6,148 nucleotides of DNA, from positions 1 to 6,148 of the forward strand of contig JAJYMU010000063.1 of NCBI GenBank assembly GCA_021786655.1, read 5' to 3'. The notes below the pieces were generated by a model, which saw nothing but the letters and a program-made list of their open reading frames with translations, was not told the DNA's origin and searched no databases. Of this stretch, positions 4,822 to 6,148 are shown piece by piece (position 1 is the stretch's first letter; every line of letters begins with the position of its first letter). Both the position numbers and the translations under genes were made by a program. This DNA is from Bacteroidota bacterium (GTDB taxonomy: Bacteria; Bacteroidota; Ignavibacteria; Ignavibacteriales; Melioribacteraceae).

Positions 4822-6013
4822 ATACATACTGATTTGTTTGTTCGCCGGATTCACTGTTCTCTTTTCGCAAACTGCCGAGGACCTGCACAAACAAAACCTC
4901 CAACTCGATAAGATTAAACAAGAAATCACTCGTCTCGAAAAAGAACTACAGAACAAATCAAGAACGGAAAGAGAATCTCTTCAAACTCTTGAAAACCTTA
5001 ACCGCCAAAACCTTTTGTTGAATAATCTGATCAACAACCTTTTAGCCGAAGAGAACGAAAAAGAAATTGCTATTGGGCAAATTCAGGCGAGAATTGACAG
5101 CATCGAAAACCGAATGAAAAATTTGAAAGAAAGTTATGCGCGCTATGTTGTTTGGGTTTATAAGAACCGCGGGCTTTCGATGTGGCGGTTTGTTTTCAAT
5201 GCGGAATCATTCAATCAAGCGGTGCAGCGATACAAATACCTTCAATACGTCTCGGACGAAAATGCCAAAGCGTTGGGTCAGTTGAAAACAAATCGTGAAC
5301 AGCTCGGCGAATTAAGACTCCGGCTGGTCGATGAAAAAGAAACGAAGCAGAATCTTGTCGATCAGAAAATGACCGAACAGGAATCTCTGAAACGAAAAGA
5401 GAAAGAGAAGAAAGAGCTTCTTGCTGTATTGAAGAAAGACAAAAGATCAATTGCCGCAGAAATTTCTTCTAAACGGCGCGCGGAAATTGTTATTAAAAAT
5501 TTGATTGCAAAACTTATAGAAACCGAACGAGCACGAAAAGCGAAATCTCACGAAAACAAAATGAACATGAAAAAGAATGTTCAGGATTTTGACTACAGCG
5601 GTTTTGAGAATTTTGGACAGCTCAAAGGAAGACTAAGCTGGCCGATCAAAGAGGGAAGAGTGGTCCGCGATTTCGGTGAGAACAAAAATGAAAAACTGAA
5701 TACAGTTACGCTTAATTATGGAATTGATATTGCCGTCCGCGGAAAAGAAAGTGTTCGCGCCGTTGCCGAGGGAATTGTTTCCGCAATCGATTGGATACCG
5801 GGCTACGGAAGCGTTGTCATTATCACACATCGTGATGAATACAGAACCGTTTATGGTCACGTTGCCAACATTTCCGTGAAGGAAGGCGAACGCATCAAAG
5901 CTGGAAATCCCATCGGCAGTGTCAACGAAAGTCTTGAAGGCAACATTCTTCATTTCGAAATTTGGAGCGAGAGGAATTACCAAAATCCAGACGTGTGGCT
6001 GGCAAGAAAATAA
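4799..6013 (+). CDS. EnvC-like murein hydrolase activator (coiled coil + degenerate LytM/M23 domain)
   Basis: This 404-aa protein has a Sec signal peptide (residues 1 to about 23, ending VLFS before QTAED). A long Lys/Glu-rich coiled coil (about 26-255) follows. It contains the hydrophobic hairpin-tip segment typical of EnvC/CwlO-type proteins (SMWRFVFNAESFNQAVQRYK, 127-146). A C-terminal LytM/M23 domain (about 277-404) runs from GRLSWPIKEGRVVRDFGE to LHFEIWSERNYQNPDVWL. Active M23 enzymes use HxxxD and HxH. Here the first reads NYGID (Asn306, Asp310) and the second ILH (Ile383, His385), so one zinc ligand and the HxH histidine are missing; YGH (His354) is kept. That fits EnvC, which is inactive itself, responds to FtsEX and switches on AmiA/B-type amidases that separate daughter cells. 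The ATG at 4799 lies in the end of the DUF4292 gene and has no Shine-Dalgarno, so it probably relies on coupling. The family is clear; the partner amidase is not in the window. Confidence 0.88.
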   Translation: MQKSLIGKYILICLFAGFTVLFSQTAEDLHKQNLQLDKIKQEITRLEKELQNKSRTERESLQTLENLNRQNLLLNNLINNLLAEENEKEIAIGQIQARIDSIENRMKNLKESYARYVVWVYKNRGLSMWRFVFNAESFNQAVQRYKYLQYVSDENAKALGQLKTNREQLGELRLRLVDEKETKQNLVDQKMTEQESLKRKEKEKKELLAVLKKDKRSIAAEISSKRRAEIVIKNLIAKLIETERARKAKSHENKMNMKKNVQDFDYSGFENFGQLKGRLSWPIKEGRVVRDFGENKNEKLNTVTLNYGIDIAVRGKESVRAVAEGIVSAIDWIPGYGSVVIITHRDEYRTVYGHVANISVKEGERIKAGNPIGSVNESLEGNILHFEIWSERNYQNPDVWLARK

Positions 6014-6016
6014 AAT

Positions 6017-6148
6017 CTAAATGCTTTTTCTCAGAAACTTCAAAAACCCATCAACCGTTTCAAAAATATAATCCGAAGTGACATTTGAATATTTTTCTTT
6101 TGCATAAGTATCCCACAAAACTAAAGCACATTTAACACCGGCACTTGT
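6017..6148 (-). CDS. HAD-superfamily hydrolase, C-terminal fragment
   Basis: Reading - from the window edge gives 43 residues and a TAG (6019 to 6017). The segment SAGVKCALVLWDTYAKEKYS followed by SDYIFETVDGFLKFLRKS is the usual end of phosphoglycolate-phosphatase-like HAD proteins. There, an AAGV-K-x-x-L-V strand follows the GDxxxD motif and the chain closes with an aDyvf-(x)n-eL helix. The catalytic Asp, Thr/Ser, Lys and acidic motifs lie outside the window, so the substrate cannot be judged. The gene converges on the envC-like gene with 3 nt between stop codons and no hairpin terminator at the junction. Confidence 0.68.
   Translation of the reverse strand, partial: TSAGVKCALVLWDTYAKEKYSNVTSDYIFETVDGFLKFLRKSI

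Noticed and set aside
5633..5983. 116-codon open frame on the - strand
   Set aside because: It lies wholly inside the LytM domain of the envC-like gene; its translation shows no family features and no independent start signals.
1..6148. Search for a defence system, toxin-antitoxin pair, prophage or transposon
   Set aside because: All space is taken by recognisable housekeeping or envelope genes; no transposase, integrase, terminal repeats, composition break or small paired genes were seen.

Overview
The window looks like ordinary chromosomal DNA from the Bacteroidota/Ignavibacteria (FCB) group. The pointers are moderate-to-low G+C, AT-rich start regions with few Shine-Dalgarno sites, one exact TAnnTTTG-type -7 promoter element, and the gene trio TPR lipoprotein - DUF4292 lipoprotein - EnvC-like protein, which I recall as a common Bacteroidota arrangement. 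No rRNA, tRNA, mobile element or CRISPR array is visible. The lineage is inferred from these traits, not from a database match.

Layout. (1) Positions 1-186 are the 3' end of an outer-membrane beta-barrel gene, closed by a strong intrinsic terminator (223-256). (2) rsgA, the circularly permuted GTPase of 30S ribosome maturation, follows on +. Its promoter appears to lie inside the terminator hairpin, and its true start appears to be an ATT codon at 271 rather than the TTG at 316. (3) An uncharacterised ATP-grasp protein lies on - (1221-2123), converging on rsgA with interlocked stop codons. (4) A divergent intergenic region of about 104 bp (2124-2227) carries candidate promoters in both directions. 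(5) A tight + strand operon (2228-6013) encodes a 602-aa TPR lipoprotein, a DUF4292 lipoprotein with LolB-like features, and an EnvC/LytM-type murein hydrolase activator. The genes overlap by 4 and 23 bp. (6) The 3' end of a HAD-type hydrolase gene lies on - (6017-6148), its stop codon 3 nt from that of the envC-like gene.

How the genes fit together. The operon encodes three exported proteins, two predicted lipid-anchored and one coiled-coil plus degenerate LytM. This suggests an envelope-biogenesis or cell-division unit in which the EnvC-like protein activates an amidase encoded elsewhere. rsgA, the ATP-grasp gene and the HAD gene are separate transcription units that abut it. I see no clearly novel multi-gene system. 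The points most worth a second look are the ATT start of rsgA, the terminator/promoter overlap upstream of it, the orphan ATP-grasp family, and the TPR-DUF4292-EnvC unit.
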